A stretch of 64,000 nucleotides of DNA from Rhodocyclaceae bacterium (lineage in GTDB: Bacteria; Pseudomonadota; Gammaproteobacteria; Burkholderiales; Rhodocyclaceae). A program made the position numbers and the translations under genes. Below, piece after piece: positions 53,223 to 61,803 of the stretch. The stretch lies in NCBI GenBank assembly GCA_016718525.1, contig JADKDD010000001.1:1116001-1180000 (forward strand), written 5' to 3'. The notes beneath the pieces were generated by a model, which was not told the origin of the DNA, made no database searches, and was given only the letters and a program-made list of their open reading frames with translations. The first letter of the stretch is position 1. Every line of letters starts with the position of its first letter.

Positions 53223-55527
53223 CCCGTCCGATTTAGAAGCAGAGTTGCCTGTAAAAGCCAGCGGAACCCGCAGTCGCGGCGATGCCGAGAACAGTCGACG
53301 GCTCCGCCATGCCGAGTTGCTGCTTGAAGTTACGCGGCGAATGGCAGGTTATGGCACGCTCGATGAAGTGCTGAAAGCCTTGGTCGAGATGACCACAGCG
53401 GAACTCCATGCCGAGCGCGGCTCGCTATTTCTCAACGACCCGGACACCAATGAGTTGTATTCGCGTGTCGCCCAGGGAAATATCCAGCGGGAAATTCGTA
53501 TCCTCAACACGAGCGGTGTGGCGGGTTACGTGTTCACCGCTGGCGAAGCACTGATCATTCATGATGCATATGCCGATGACCGCTTCAACCGTTCGATAGA
53601 CGAACAAACCGGATTTGTCACCCGCAATATTCTTTGCGTGCCGATCAAGACCGTAAAAGGCGAAATAATTGGTGTCGCGCAAACACTGAATAAGCGCTCA
53701 GGAAAATTCACCAAGCAGGATTTGAGCTTGCTTGAGGCAATGACAAGTCAAGGCACCTTGGCATTGCAAAGCGCACAGTTCATCGAGCGTATGCAGGCAA
53801 TCCGGCGTCAGGAAATGGAGTTTATCGATGTCGTTTCGGAAGTAACCGCCGATATCAAACTAGGATCGCTACTGCAAAAGGTGATGGGCGAGGCCACGCG
53901 CTTGCTCAATGCCGAGCGATCGACCCTGTTTCTAAATGATGAGAAATCGCAGGAACTATGGTCGGAAGTTGGTCAGGGACTGGACTCGGTGCAAATTCGC
54001 TTGCCAAACCATCTTGGCATCGCCGGCGCGGTTTTTACTGCCGGCAAGACCATCAACATTCCCTACGCCTACGCTGATTTGCGCTTCAATCCGGCGTTCG
54101 ACAAGAAGACCGGATATTTCACCCGCTCGATTCTGTGCGTACCGATCGTCAATAAACGCGGCAAGACAATCGGCGTCACTCAGGTCTTGAATCGTCGAGG
54201 CGGACCATTCACCAGTGAGGACGAATCACGGCTTCGAGCATTTACCGCGCAGATCTCAATTGCGTTGGAAAATGCCAAGTTGTTTGCCGATGTGCAGAGC
54301 ATGAAGAATTACAACGAGGCGATGCTCGAGTCGATGTCCAACGCAGTGATTACGCTGGACGAGTCCGAAAAGATCGTGACGTGTAACGCCGCCGGCTTGA
54401 AAATACTCAAGCTGCAAATCGGGCAGATCTTGAATAAGCCTGCAGCAGAAGTGCTGGGTAGTGAAAACGCTTGGGTGATCGAAAAAATCAAACACGTCAC
54501 CGAAACTCAACAATCCGAGTTGCTGATGGACACCGAGATTCGCGTCCAGGGGGAGCAGGTTTCCGTCAATTTGACCTTGCAACCGTTGCTGTCGGCCGAG
54601 GCCAAGCGGATAGGAACACTGGTTCTGCTGGAGAACATCTCAAACGAGAAGCGGCTGAAGTCGACCATGTCGCGATTCATGGATCCCGGCATCGCCGCAC
54701 AAATGGTTTCGCAAGGCGCCGAAGTGCTCGGCGGCAAAAGCGTCACTGCGACCGTGCTGTTTTCGGATATTCGTGGCTTCACGACGATTACCGAAACGCT
54801 CGGCGCACAAGGCACGGTGGCCTTGCTCAATGAGTATTTCACGTTGATGGTCGACTGTATTCAGCGCGAAGAAGGCATGCTGGATAAGTTCATTGGCGAT
54901 GCCATCATGGCCGCATTCGGCATCCCGGTGGGGCACGAAGACGATGCTGATCGTGCAGTTCGTGCCGCAATTGCAATGCTTAAAGATCTGTCCACCTGGA
55001 ATACGCAACGCCACGCAGAAGGCAAGATGCCGGTCGACATCGGGATTGGACTCAATACTGACCATGTGGTATCGGGGACGATTGGATCCAAGAAGCGGAT
55101 GGACTACACGATCATTGGTGACGGCGTCAACCTCGCAGCACGACTCGAATCGGCCTGCAAGCAATACGGCGCGCATTTGTTGATCAGCGAGTTCACCCAG
55201 AAGAGTTTACGCGGTACCTACTACAGCCGCGAACTTGATCTGGTGGTGGTCAAGGGCAAGACCAAGCCGGTAGCGATCTATGAAATCATGGATTACCACA
55301 CTGAAGAAACGTACCCCAACATGCATGATGCAATGCGGCTGTTCCGTACAGGACTGGTGAAATATCGACAGCGCAAGTGGCAAGACGCCATCTCAGAGTT
55401 TACTGAAGTCTTGGCCCTGAATCCTAACGACAAGGCTGCAAAGCTTTACGTCGAACGTAGCGAACATTTTCGTGACAATGCACCGCCCGACGATTGGGAA
55501 GGTGTCTGGGTTATGCAAGACAAGTAG
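53209..55527 (+). CDS. Class III adenylate cyclase with two GAF domains and a PAS domain
   Basis: The 772-residue cytosolic protein would make cAMP in response to ligands or redox state. It has GAF domains at about 42-190 and 215-370 (LLEVTRRMAGYGTLDEVLKA; LLQKVMGEATRLLNAERSTL) and a PAS domain at about 385-490. The cyclase domain has both metal Asp residues (FSDIRGF and KFIGDAIM). It also has the Lys/Asp pair specifying ATP (DKFIGD; RMDYTIIGD) and the NLAARLE transition-state residues. A short TPR-like ending follows. The start is a GTG with GGAGAA 8 bases upstream; the open frame runs further back through the coiled-coil gene. Confidence 0.92.
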   Translation: MKQDDPSDLEAELPVKASGTRSRGDAENSRRLRHAELLLEVTRRMAGYGTLDEVLKALVEMTTAELHAERGSLFLNDPDTNELYSRVAQGNIQREIRILNTSGVAGYVFTAGEALIIHDAYADDRFNRSIDEQTGFVTRNILCVPIKTVKGEIIGVAQTLNKRSGKFTKQDLSLLEAMTSQGTLALQSAQFIERMQAIRRQEMEFIDVVSEVTADIKLGSLLQKVMGEATRLLNAERSTLFLNDEKSQELWSEVGQGLDSVQIRLPNHLGIAGAVFTAGKTINIPYAYADLRFNPAFDKKTGYFTRSILCVPIVNKRGKTIGVTQVLNRRGGPFTSEDESRLRAFTAQISIALENAKLFADVQSMKNYNEAMLESMSNAVITLDESEKIVTCNAAGLKILKLQIGQILNKPAAEVLGSENAWVIEKIKHVTETQQSELLMDTEIRVQGEQVSVNLTLQPLLSAEAKRIGTLVLLENISNEKRLKSTMSRFMDPGIAAQMVSQGAEVLGGKSVTATVLFSDIRGFTTITETLGAQGTVALLNEYFTLMVDCIQREEGMLDKFIGDAIMAAFGIPVGHEDDADRAVRAAIAMLKDLSTWNTQRHAEGKMPVDIGIGLNTDHVVSGTIGSKKRMDYTIIGDGVNLAARLESACKQYGAHLLISEFTQKSLRGTYYSRELDLVVVKGKTKPVAIYEIMDYHTEETYPNMHDAMRLFRTGLVKYRQRKWQDAISEFTEVLALNPNDKAAKLYVERSEHFRDNAPPDDWEGVWVMQDK

Positions 55528-55573
55528 CACGACCGGAGGTTTTTTCCGGTGCGACGCTTGAACTGGGAAATGA

Positions 55574-55601
55574 ACGGCGTGTCACCAGCACCAACTGACA
55601 A
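55574..55601 (+). repeat. Dispersed repeat copy 11 (convergent intergenic gap)
   Basis: Reads ACGGCGTG, TCA, then CCAGCACCAACTGACAA, the best match to the consensus. It lies between the cyclase stop and the sspB stop. Confidence 0.92.
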
Positions 55602-55649
55602 CAACGCCTAGCCAATACACCGAATTATCAGCAACAAACGTTAGCTTGA

Positions 55650-56099
55650 TTACTTGACCCGCGTAAGGTGCGTCGGTCGCGGCGTAATTTCAGGTTTCTT
55701 TGCTGTCGGTAGTTCAGCACTAGCCTTGCTTGACGATACATGATCGGATGTTTTCGCATCTGGCGGTTCCAAAGGCACACCACCGTTTTCGGAGACGCCG
55801 ATTTCGAACGCCATTCCCTGCCCGTTTTCGCGCGCGAAAATTGCGCTGACCCGCTCAATCGGCACCATCACCGGAAAAACTTTTCCGGCAAAACGTGCCT
55901 GAAAGCTGATCGCGTCATTGCCCAGTTGCAATTGATTGGTGGCGTCAATTCCAACATTGAGGACGATTTCACCATTCTTCACCGACTCGCGTGGCACGCG
56001 CGTGGTGTCATCAACCGATACCGCCAGATATGGCGTAAGACCTTCCTCGGTGCACCACTCATGGATAGCACGGATTAGATAGGGTTTAGTTGAGCGCAT
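55650..56099 (-). CDS. sspB: ClpXP protease specificity-enhancing factor SspB
   Basis: SspB tethers ssrA-tagged proteins to ClpXP. The 149 residues begin MRSTKPYLIRAIHEWCTEEG and include LTPYLAVSVDDTTRVPRESV and GNDAISFQARFAGKVFPVMVP, all typical of the substrate-binding domain. A disordered tail (TAKKPEITPRPTHLTRVK) ends in a basic segment where the ClpX-binding motif lies. It is downstream of sspA with a hairpin between them. Confidence 0.93.
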   Translation of the reverse strand: MRSTKPYLIRAIHEWCTEEGLTPYLAVSVDDTTRVPRESVKNGEIVLNVGIDATNQLQLGNDAISFQARFAGKVFPVMVPIERVSAIFARENGQGMAFEIGVSENGGVPLEPPDAKTSDHVSSSKASAELPTAKKPEITPRPTHLTRVK

Positions 56100-56111
56100 G
56101 CTGAAATGGCA

Positions 56112-56130
56112 TCCCCGGAAAACCCGGGGA
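56112..56130 (-). other. Hairpin between sspA and sspB
   Basis: TCCCCGG pairs with CCGGGGA across AAAAC. There is no T run on either strand, so it is more likely an mRNA-processing or stability hairpin than a strong terminator. Confidence 0.45.
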
Positions 56131-56141
56131 CTGTAAAACGA

Positions 56142-56738
56142 CTACCGCCGCATGACCTTTTCTGACGGCGTCAGGGCATCAATAAATCCCTGCCGCGAGA
56201 AAATTCGCTCAGCGAATTTCATGACTGGTGCCGCCGTTTTGGGTAGCTCAATTCCATAGAAATCGAGACGCCACAGCAGCGGAGCAATTGCTACGTCAAG
56301 CAGGGAAAACTCGTCACCCAACAAAAACTTCTGTTTAGTAAATAAGGGTACGAGTTCAGTCAAGCGATCGCGCACGTGTTGCCGTGCCTTGTCGGCCGTT
56401 TTAAGGTTCTTATCCAACGCATCCACGTGACTGAAGAGTTCTTGCTCCATCGTATGCAATAGCTGTCGCGCCTTCGCCCGCGTTTGCGGATCCGGCGGCA
56501 TTAATTGCGGATGGGGGAAGCGCTCATCAATATATTCATTGATGATGTTGGATTCATAAAGTACCAAATCACGATCAACCAGAACCGGAACCCGGTTGTA
56601 AGGATTAATGATCGCCATGTCTTCGGGTTTATTGAAAAGGTCGACATCAATAACCTGAAAGTCCATCTGCTTTTCGAAAAGCACAATACGGCAGCGATGA
56701 CTGAATGGACAAGTGGTGCCCGAATACAAATTCATCAT
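56142..56738 (-). CDS. sspA: Stringent starvation protein A (GST fold)
   Basis: SspA is an RNA-polymerase-associated protein with a glutathione-S-transferase fold. The 198-residue form begins MMNLYSGTTCPFSHRCRI, includes DLFNKPEDMAIINPYNRVP and ends RQGFIDALTPSEKVMRR. The start at MMNLYSG matches the usual family start. The frame is open 26 codons further (MGHREMNAPPV), which cannot be excluded. It follows petC, the common order in betaproteobacteria. Confidence 0.92.
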   Translation of the reverse strand: MMNLYSGTTCPFSHRCRIVLFEKQMDFQVIDVDLFNKPEDMAIINPYNRVPVLVDRDLVLYESNIINEYIDERFPHPQLMPPDPQTRAKARQLLHTMEQELFSHVDALDKNLKTADKARQHVRDRLTELVPLFTKQKFLLGDEFSLLDVAIAPLLWRLDFYGIELPKTAAPVMKFAERIFSRQGFIDALTPSEKVMRR

Positions 56739-56850
56739 GGCGCTCGTGCCCCACGAATAATCCGCATCACGAACCACTTTGCGTACTGGTGGTGCGTTCA
56801 TTTCTCGATGCCCCATTTAATTGATCTCACAGTCTGTAAATTATTAAAAA

Positions 56851-57558
56851 TCAATGCACATCTTTCCAGTACTCACGCTTCAGTGCATACGTCAGAATGA
56901 AAAGCAGTAACAAGCCCAACAAAACAAATCCACCCAAGCGCTTGCGTGCCTCTGCGGCAGGTTCGCCCATGTAATTCAAGTAGCCAACCAGATCAGCAAC
57001 CATTGAGTCGTATTCCTTCGGACTCAGCTTGCCAGGATTCGCCAACTCAAGTTTATGGTGCTCTCCCTGTACCTGATCGCCTTGCAGTTCCCACAACACA
57101 TGCGGCATTCCGACATTGGGAAAGACAGTATTGTTCCAGCCGGTCGGTCGCTCGCTATCACGATAGAACCCGCGCAAATAGGTATACAACCAATCCGCGC
57201 CAGAACCGGATTCTGATCCGCGAGCACGCGCGATCACCGTCAGATCCGGTGGCGCGGCGCCAAAGAAAATACGACCATCGGCGCGCTGCAAGGCTACCTT
57301 CATCGGCTCACCTACTTTTTCAGCCGTGAACAACAGGTTTTCCTTGATCTGCCCGTCGGACAATCCAATATCGGTCAGCCGGTTGTAACGCATGTACGAT
57401 GCGGAATGGCAATTAAGACAGTAGTTGACAAAGGTTTTCGCGCCACGTTGCAATGCTGCATTGTCGCCAGACCTGTCAGGTGCCTTGTCGAGATGAACTT
57501 CTGAACTGGCGAACGCCAGAAGCGGAACGAACAATAGTGCTGTTAGAAATTTTTTCAT
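56851..57558 (-). CDS. petC: Cytochrome c1 (PetC)
   Basis: This is the membrane-anchored c-type cytochrome of the bc1 complex. The 235-residue protein has a signal peptide (MKKFLTALLFVPLLAFA) and the haem site CLNCHSASYMRYNRL. The GMPHVLWELQGDQ loop includes the axial Met region, and the C-terminal anchor is FVLLGLLLLFILTYALKRE. Its ATG overlaps the petB stop in ATGA. Confidence 0.95.
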   Translation of the reverse strand: MKKFLTALLFVPLLAFASSEVHLDKAPDRSGDNAALQRGAKTFVNYCLNCHSASYMRYNRLTDIGLSDGQIKENLLFTAEKVGEPMKVALQRADGRIFFGAAPPDLTVIARARGSESGSGADWLYTYLRGFYRDSERPTGWNNTVFPNVGMPHVLWELQGDQVQGEHHKLELANPGKLSPKEYDSMVADLVGYLNYMGEPAAEARKRLGGFVLLGLLLLFILTYALKREYWKDVH

Positions 57559-58850
57559 TTCGAAGTCACCCTATCCGGCTCCGGTTTGCACCGGTCAAGT
57601 GATGACCAGACCGGCATGGTGATGAAAAACAAAAAGTAATACAAACTCAATAATTGCGCTACTGGTGCGCCGGGGATCATCCCAAAAAACTCGTATGAAG
57701 GCGGTTTGGTACCAAGGAAACCAAGAATAAAGAAGCTGATGACAAACAAGCTCAGCAAGACCTTGGTGATCGGTCCGCGGTAACGGATGGACTTAACCGG
57801 GCTGCGGTCAAGCCAAGGTAACAATGCGATGATCAAGGTCGAAGCACCCATTGCAGCCACACCCCAGAACTTGGCATCAATCCCGAACAGCGGATAAGTC
57901 ACTGCACGCAATATTGAGTAGTAGGGCGTGAAGTACCAAACTGGCGCGATATGCGGTGGCGTCTGGAGTGGATCCGCCGGGAAAAAGTTGTTGTACTCAA
58001 GAAAGTAGCCGCCACCCTCCGGCATAAAGAACAACACGATCGAAAACACGGCAAGGAACACCACCGTGCCGACAATGTCCTTCACCGTGTAATACGGATG
58101 AAAAGCAATGCCGTCGAGCGGGATACCATCGGCACCCTTCTTCTTCTTGATTTCGATGCCGTCAGGGTTATTCGAGCCAACTTCATGCAGAGCCAGGATA
58201 TGCGCAGCTACAAGGCCGACCAGAACCAGCGGGACAGCGATGACGTGAAAAGCAAAGAAGCGGTTAAGCGTTGCATCACCAACAACGTAATCACCACGAA
58301 TCCACAGCGACAAATCCGGGCCAATGAGCGGAATCGCGGAGAACAAGTTCACAATCACTTGCGCACCCCAGTAGGACATTTGACCCCAAGGCAGTAGATA
58401 GCCAAAGAACGCCTCTGCCATCAGACACAGGAATATCAGCATGCCAAAAATCCAGACCAACTCACGTGGCTTGCGGTACGAACCGTACAGAAATCCGCGA
58501 AACATATGCAGATAAATAACAACGAAGAATGCAGACGCGCCAGTCGAATGCATGTAGCGAATCAGCCAGCCCCACGGCACATCTCGCATGATGTATTCGA
58601 CGCTGGCAAATGCAATGGGAACACCAGACGCGTTTAAGGTGGCATCCGGTTTGAAATGCATCACCAGAAAAATACCGGTGACAATCTGAATCACCAAAAC
58701 CAGCATTGCCAACGACCCGAAGAAATACCAAAAATTAAAATTCTTCGGTGCGTAGTACTCGGATACGTGTGACTTCCAATTCGACGTCAGTGGAAAACGT
58801 GCGTCGACCCAGCCAAGCAAACTTTTCAAACCGTCGTTGATCGTACTCAT
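57555..58850 (-). CDS. petB: Cytochrome b (PetB)
   Basis: This is the core membrane subunit of the bc1 complex carrying two b haems. The 431 residues have eight or nine membrane helices, the GWLIRYMHSTGASAFFVVIYLHMFRG haem-ligand helix in shortened form here (MHSTGASAFFVVIYLHMFRG), the Qo-site PEW-like region and LGFLGTKPPSYEFFGMIPGA. It is the middle gene of petABC, 4 bases after petA, and overlaps petC. Confidence 0.95.
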   Translation of the reverse strand: MSTINDGLKSLLGWVDARFPLTSNWKSHVSEYYAPKNFNFWYFFGSLAMLVLVIQIVTGIFLVMHFKPDATLNASGVPIAFASVEYIMRDVPWGWLIRYMHSTGASAFFVVIYLHMFRGFLYGSYRKPRELVWIFGMLIFLCLMAEAFFGYLLPWGQMSYWGAQVIVNLFSAIPLIGPDLSLWIRGDYVVGDATLNRFFAFHVIAVPLVLVGLVAAHILALHEVGSNNPDGIEIKKKKGADGIPLDGIAFHPYYTVKDIVGTVVFLAVFSIVLFFMPEGGGYFLEYNNFFPADPLQTPPHIAPVWYFTPYYSILRAVTYPLFGIDAKFWGVAAMGASTLIIALLPWLDRSPVKSIRYRGPITKVLLSLFVISFFILGFLGTKPPSYEFFGMIPGAPVAQLLSLYYFLFFITMPVWSSLDRCKPEPDRVTSK

Positions 58851-58854
58851 CGCA

Positions 58855-59448
58855 TCAGGCTTTCTTGTCCAAGCCGATCACAAGCTTGGCGTCGCCAAGG
58901 TACATGTGCGGTGGGACTTCAAGGTTGTCCGGGGCCGGCTTACTCTTATAGACACGCCCAGCCAAGTCAAAGGTCGAACCGTGGCAAGGACAGATAAAGC
59001 CACCTGGCCAATCCGCCGAAATTCCCGATTCAGCACCGGTCTTAAACTTTTCGGTCGGCGAGCACCCTAAATGGGTGCAGATTCCAACCGCAACCAAAAT
59101 ATCCGGTTTGATCGACCGCGTCTCGTTCTGACAGTATTCAGGCTGCATCAGCTTTTCCGACTTTGGATCGCTTACCAGATCATCCGTTTTACGTAGCGAC
59201 GCCAGTTGTTCAGTCGTTCGGTTGATGATCCATACAGGTTTGCCGCGCCACTCGACGGTCTTCATCTGGCCAGGCAACAAGTCGCTGATATCAACTTCCA
59301 CCGGCGCGCCAGCGGCCTTGGCCCGCTCGGATGGCAACATACTGAGCCCAAAGGGAATTGCGGCAACCACTCCGGCAACTCCGCCAACAGCGGCTGAAGC
59401 TACCAACAGATTTCGACGGCCAGAATCGACTGTTTCGTCACTACTCAT
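58855..59448 (-). CDS. petA: Ubiquinol-cytochrome c reductase Rieske iron-sulphur subunit (PetA)
   Basis: The 197-residue protein carries a Tat-type start (SGRRNLLVASAAVGGVAGVV) and both halves of the Rieske 2Fe-2S site, CTHLGCSP and CPCHGSTFD. It transfers electrons from ubiquinol to cytochrome c1. It is the first gene of petABC; the 160 bases upstream should hold the promoter. Confidence 0.95.
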   Translation of the reverse strand: MSSDETVDSGRRNLLVASAAVGGVAGVVAAIPFGLSMLPSERAKAAGAPVEVDISDLLPGQMKTVEWRGKPVWIINRTTEQLASLRKTDDLVSDPKSEKLMQPEYCQNETRSIKPDILVAVGICTHLGCSPTEKFKTGAESGISADWPGGFICPCHGSTFDLAGRVYKSKPAPDNLEVPPHMYLGDAKLVIGLDKKA

Positions 59449-59608
59449 GGTGAATTATCCTAAAAAAACCCGGTTTCCAAGTGATATGAACGCTGTAAAC
59501 CCGCGCAACCACTCGATTCTAACGAAAGTCGTTTCGGGATTAAAGCCCTAAACTGAGGCAATTTGCCACCGGCATCTGTCGGATCAATAATTAACTGTTT
59601 TAAAACAG

Positions 59609-60837
59609 TCAGATAACCCCATTCACCCGGAACTCATCTATTTGACTTTGGCTGTAACCAAATCGCCCAAGCACCAAATTGGTGTGCTCGCCCAGTCTGG
59701 GGCCGGTCCAATTCATTTTGCCGGGGGTTGCCGAAAGTTTAGGCACCACACCAGGAACCCGAAACGACTTTCCGTCCGGGAGATGGGCATTTTGTATCAT
59801 TTCGCGGGCCAGATACTGTGGATCATTCATCATGTCCGGGACCGAAAATATGCGACTGGCGGGTACTCCTGCCTCTGTCGCCAGCTGAAGAATCTCGGCC
59901 TCATCGTTCGCGGCTACCCACCCACCGATCACCGAATAGAGTTCGTCTGCGCGCCGGTCTCGGCCCTCATTGGTTGCCAGTTCTGGATCATTCACCAAAT
60001 CTTCTCTGCCGATAACGCGCATCAAGCGCAGAAATATTGCGTCTCCTTTGGCTGCGACAATAAGGTCTTTGCCATCTCTTGTTAGTACGTATTTGACGGC
60101 GTAATCCCCGGCATCACGTTCCCGGTTCGCTCACGCACAAACCCAAAAACATCAAATTCCGGTACCAAACTCTCCATCATGGCGAAGACTGCCTCGTAAA
60201 GCGCGACGTCCACAATTTGCCCATCACCACCATTCATGTCTCGGTGCCGAAGCGCCATTAGCGCGCCGAGCGCGCCCCAAAGGGCTGCAATCGAATCACC
60301 AATCGAAATTCCTGTCTTGACCGGTGGACGATCGGCAAACCCGGTGACGTGGCGCAGACCGCCCATCGACTCACCAATGGCGCCAAAGCCAGGCTGTTTA
60401 GCCATCGGTCCGGTTTGACCAAAGCCTGACAGTCTCACCATTACCAGTTTTGGGTTGAGCGCGTGCAAAACCTCCCAACCCAAACCTAATTTCTCAAGCA
60501 CGCCCGGACGAAAGTTCTCCACCACGATATCGGCTTCCTGTGCCAGGCGCTTGACAATCCCGATGCCATCACTAACTTTGAGATTGACTGTTATTGAATA
60601 TTTGTTGCGCGCCTGTAACAGCCACCATAGCGATGTCTCGCCGTACATCTTTCGCCAACCGCGCAACGGATCACCTTCACCAGGCGCTTCAATTTTGATG
60701 ACCTCGGCGCCGAATTCGGCAAGGATGCGCGAACAAAATGGTCCGGCGATAAGACTGCCAAGCTCGAGCACTTTAACACCAGCGAGGGGGCCAAAAGACT
60801 TCGCTTCAAGCGAAGCGTTTGCCTCCACATTACCCAT
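59609..60837 (-). pseudogene. CaiB/BaiF family CoA transferase, frameshifted
   Basis: Two open frames together make one class III CoA transferase. The N-terminal part (VKVLELGSLIAGPFCSRILA, IKIEAPGEGDPLRG, with the catalytic Asp region VDVALYEAVFAMM) ends at a stop after TPSNTY. The C-terminal part (KGDAIFLRLMRVIGREDLVN...VVPKLSATPGKM) continues in another frame. Adding one base after TAC at about 60081-60086 would restore NTYLTRDGKDLIVAAKGD. The gene is either a recent pseudogene or carries a sequence error. It follows recR with an 8-base overlap. Confidence 0.85.
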
Positions 60838-61450
60838 AATCACGCCGCTCCATCAAGGCCTGAGCGACCGTCGCGGCATCCGAAAACTCAAGCTCACCAC
60901 CGACCGGTAACCCTCGCGCAATCCGACTCACTTTCAGTCCCCGGGCGCGCAATAACTCGGACAAATAGTGCGCTGTTGCTTCGCCTTCATTGGTGAAATT
61001 GGTCGCCAAAATAACTTCATTGACCAGTCCGTCAGTGGCGCGTGCAAACAGCCGCTCAAACGCCAGTTCTTTAGGGCCGATTCCGTCAAGCGGTGACAGG
61101 CGACCCATCAGTACGTAATACAAACCCTGATACGCATGGGTTTCCTCCATGCTGATGGCATCGACCGGCATTTCAACAATACACAACAGACTCTGATCGC
61201 GCCTTGATGATGCGCAGCGCTGGCAGATCTCGCTTTCAGTGAAATTATTGCAGCGCAAGCAATGACGCAAGCTTGCCAACGCAGTTTGAAGTGCCTGCGC
61301 GAGCCGCTCGGCGCCGGCTCGGTCACGCTGCAGCAAATGATAAGTCATCCGCTGTGCGGATTTCGGTCCAACACCAGGCAAGCAGCGCAGTGCATCGATC
61401 AGCGCTTCAAGACTTGAAGTGCTGGGAAATTTTCCGCCCGGAGCGATCAC
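60830..61450 (-). CDS. recR: Recombination mediator RecR
   Basis: RecR works with RecF and RecO to load RecA. The 206 residues have a helix-hairpin-helix (LRCLPGVGPKSAQRMTYHLL), the zinc finger CLRCNNFTESEICQRC, and the Toprim domain starting LLCIVEMPVDAISMEET. It follows ybaB with a 9-base gap, the standard dnaX-ybaB-recR order. Its stop region overlaps the CoA-transferase start. Confidence 0.95.
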   Translation of the reverse strand: MIAPGGKFPSTSSLEALIDALRCLPGVGPKSAQRMTYHLLQRDRAGAERLAQALQTALASLRHCLRCNNFTESEICQRCASSRRDQSLLCIVEMPVDAISMEETHAYQGLYYVLMGRLSPLDGIGPKELAFERLFARATDGLVNEVILATNFTNEGEATAHYLSELLRARGLKVSRIARGLPVGGELEFSDAATVAQALMERRDYG

Positions 61451-61459
61451 TTCAGGGAA

Positions 61460-61783
61460 TCAAAACGGCATTTTGAAACCAGGCGGCAATCCCATACCAC
61501 CGGCCAATCCGCCCATCTTTTCTTGCGTCAACGCCTCAACACGACGGGTCGCGTCATTGAGTGCAGCAGCAACCAAATCTTCCAGCATGTCTTTGTCATC
61601 CATCACCGAAGAGTCAATCGTTACCCGCTTGACATCATGCTTGCAAGTCATGGTCACCTTGACCGCGCCGGCACCCGCCTGCCCTTCAACCTCCAATTGC
61701 GCAAGTTCATCCTGCGCCTTCTGCATGTTTGCCTGCATCTGCTGAGCCTGCTTCATCAAGCCGGCTAAACCACCCTTCATCAT
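61460..61783 (-). CDS. ybaB: Nucleoid-associated protein YbaB/EbfC
   Basis: This small DNA-binding protein has 107 residues: MMKGGLAGLMKQAQQMQANM at the start, a DELAQLEVEGQAGAGAV beta region and a Gly/Pro tail (LAGGMGLPPGFKMPF). GGGAG lies 7 bases upstream of the chosen ATG; two earlier in-frame ATGs would place the ribosome binding site too near or out of reach. It is between dnaX and recR. Confidence 0.93.
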   Translation of the reverse strand: MMKGGLAGLMKQAQQMQANMQKAQDELAQLEVEGQAGAGAVKVTMTCKHDVKRVTIDSSVMDDKDMLEDLVAAALNDATRRVEALTQEKMGGLAGGMGLPPGFKMPF

Positions 61784-61803
61784 CGCCATACTCCCTGTCA
61801 AAT

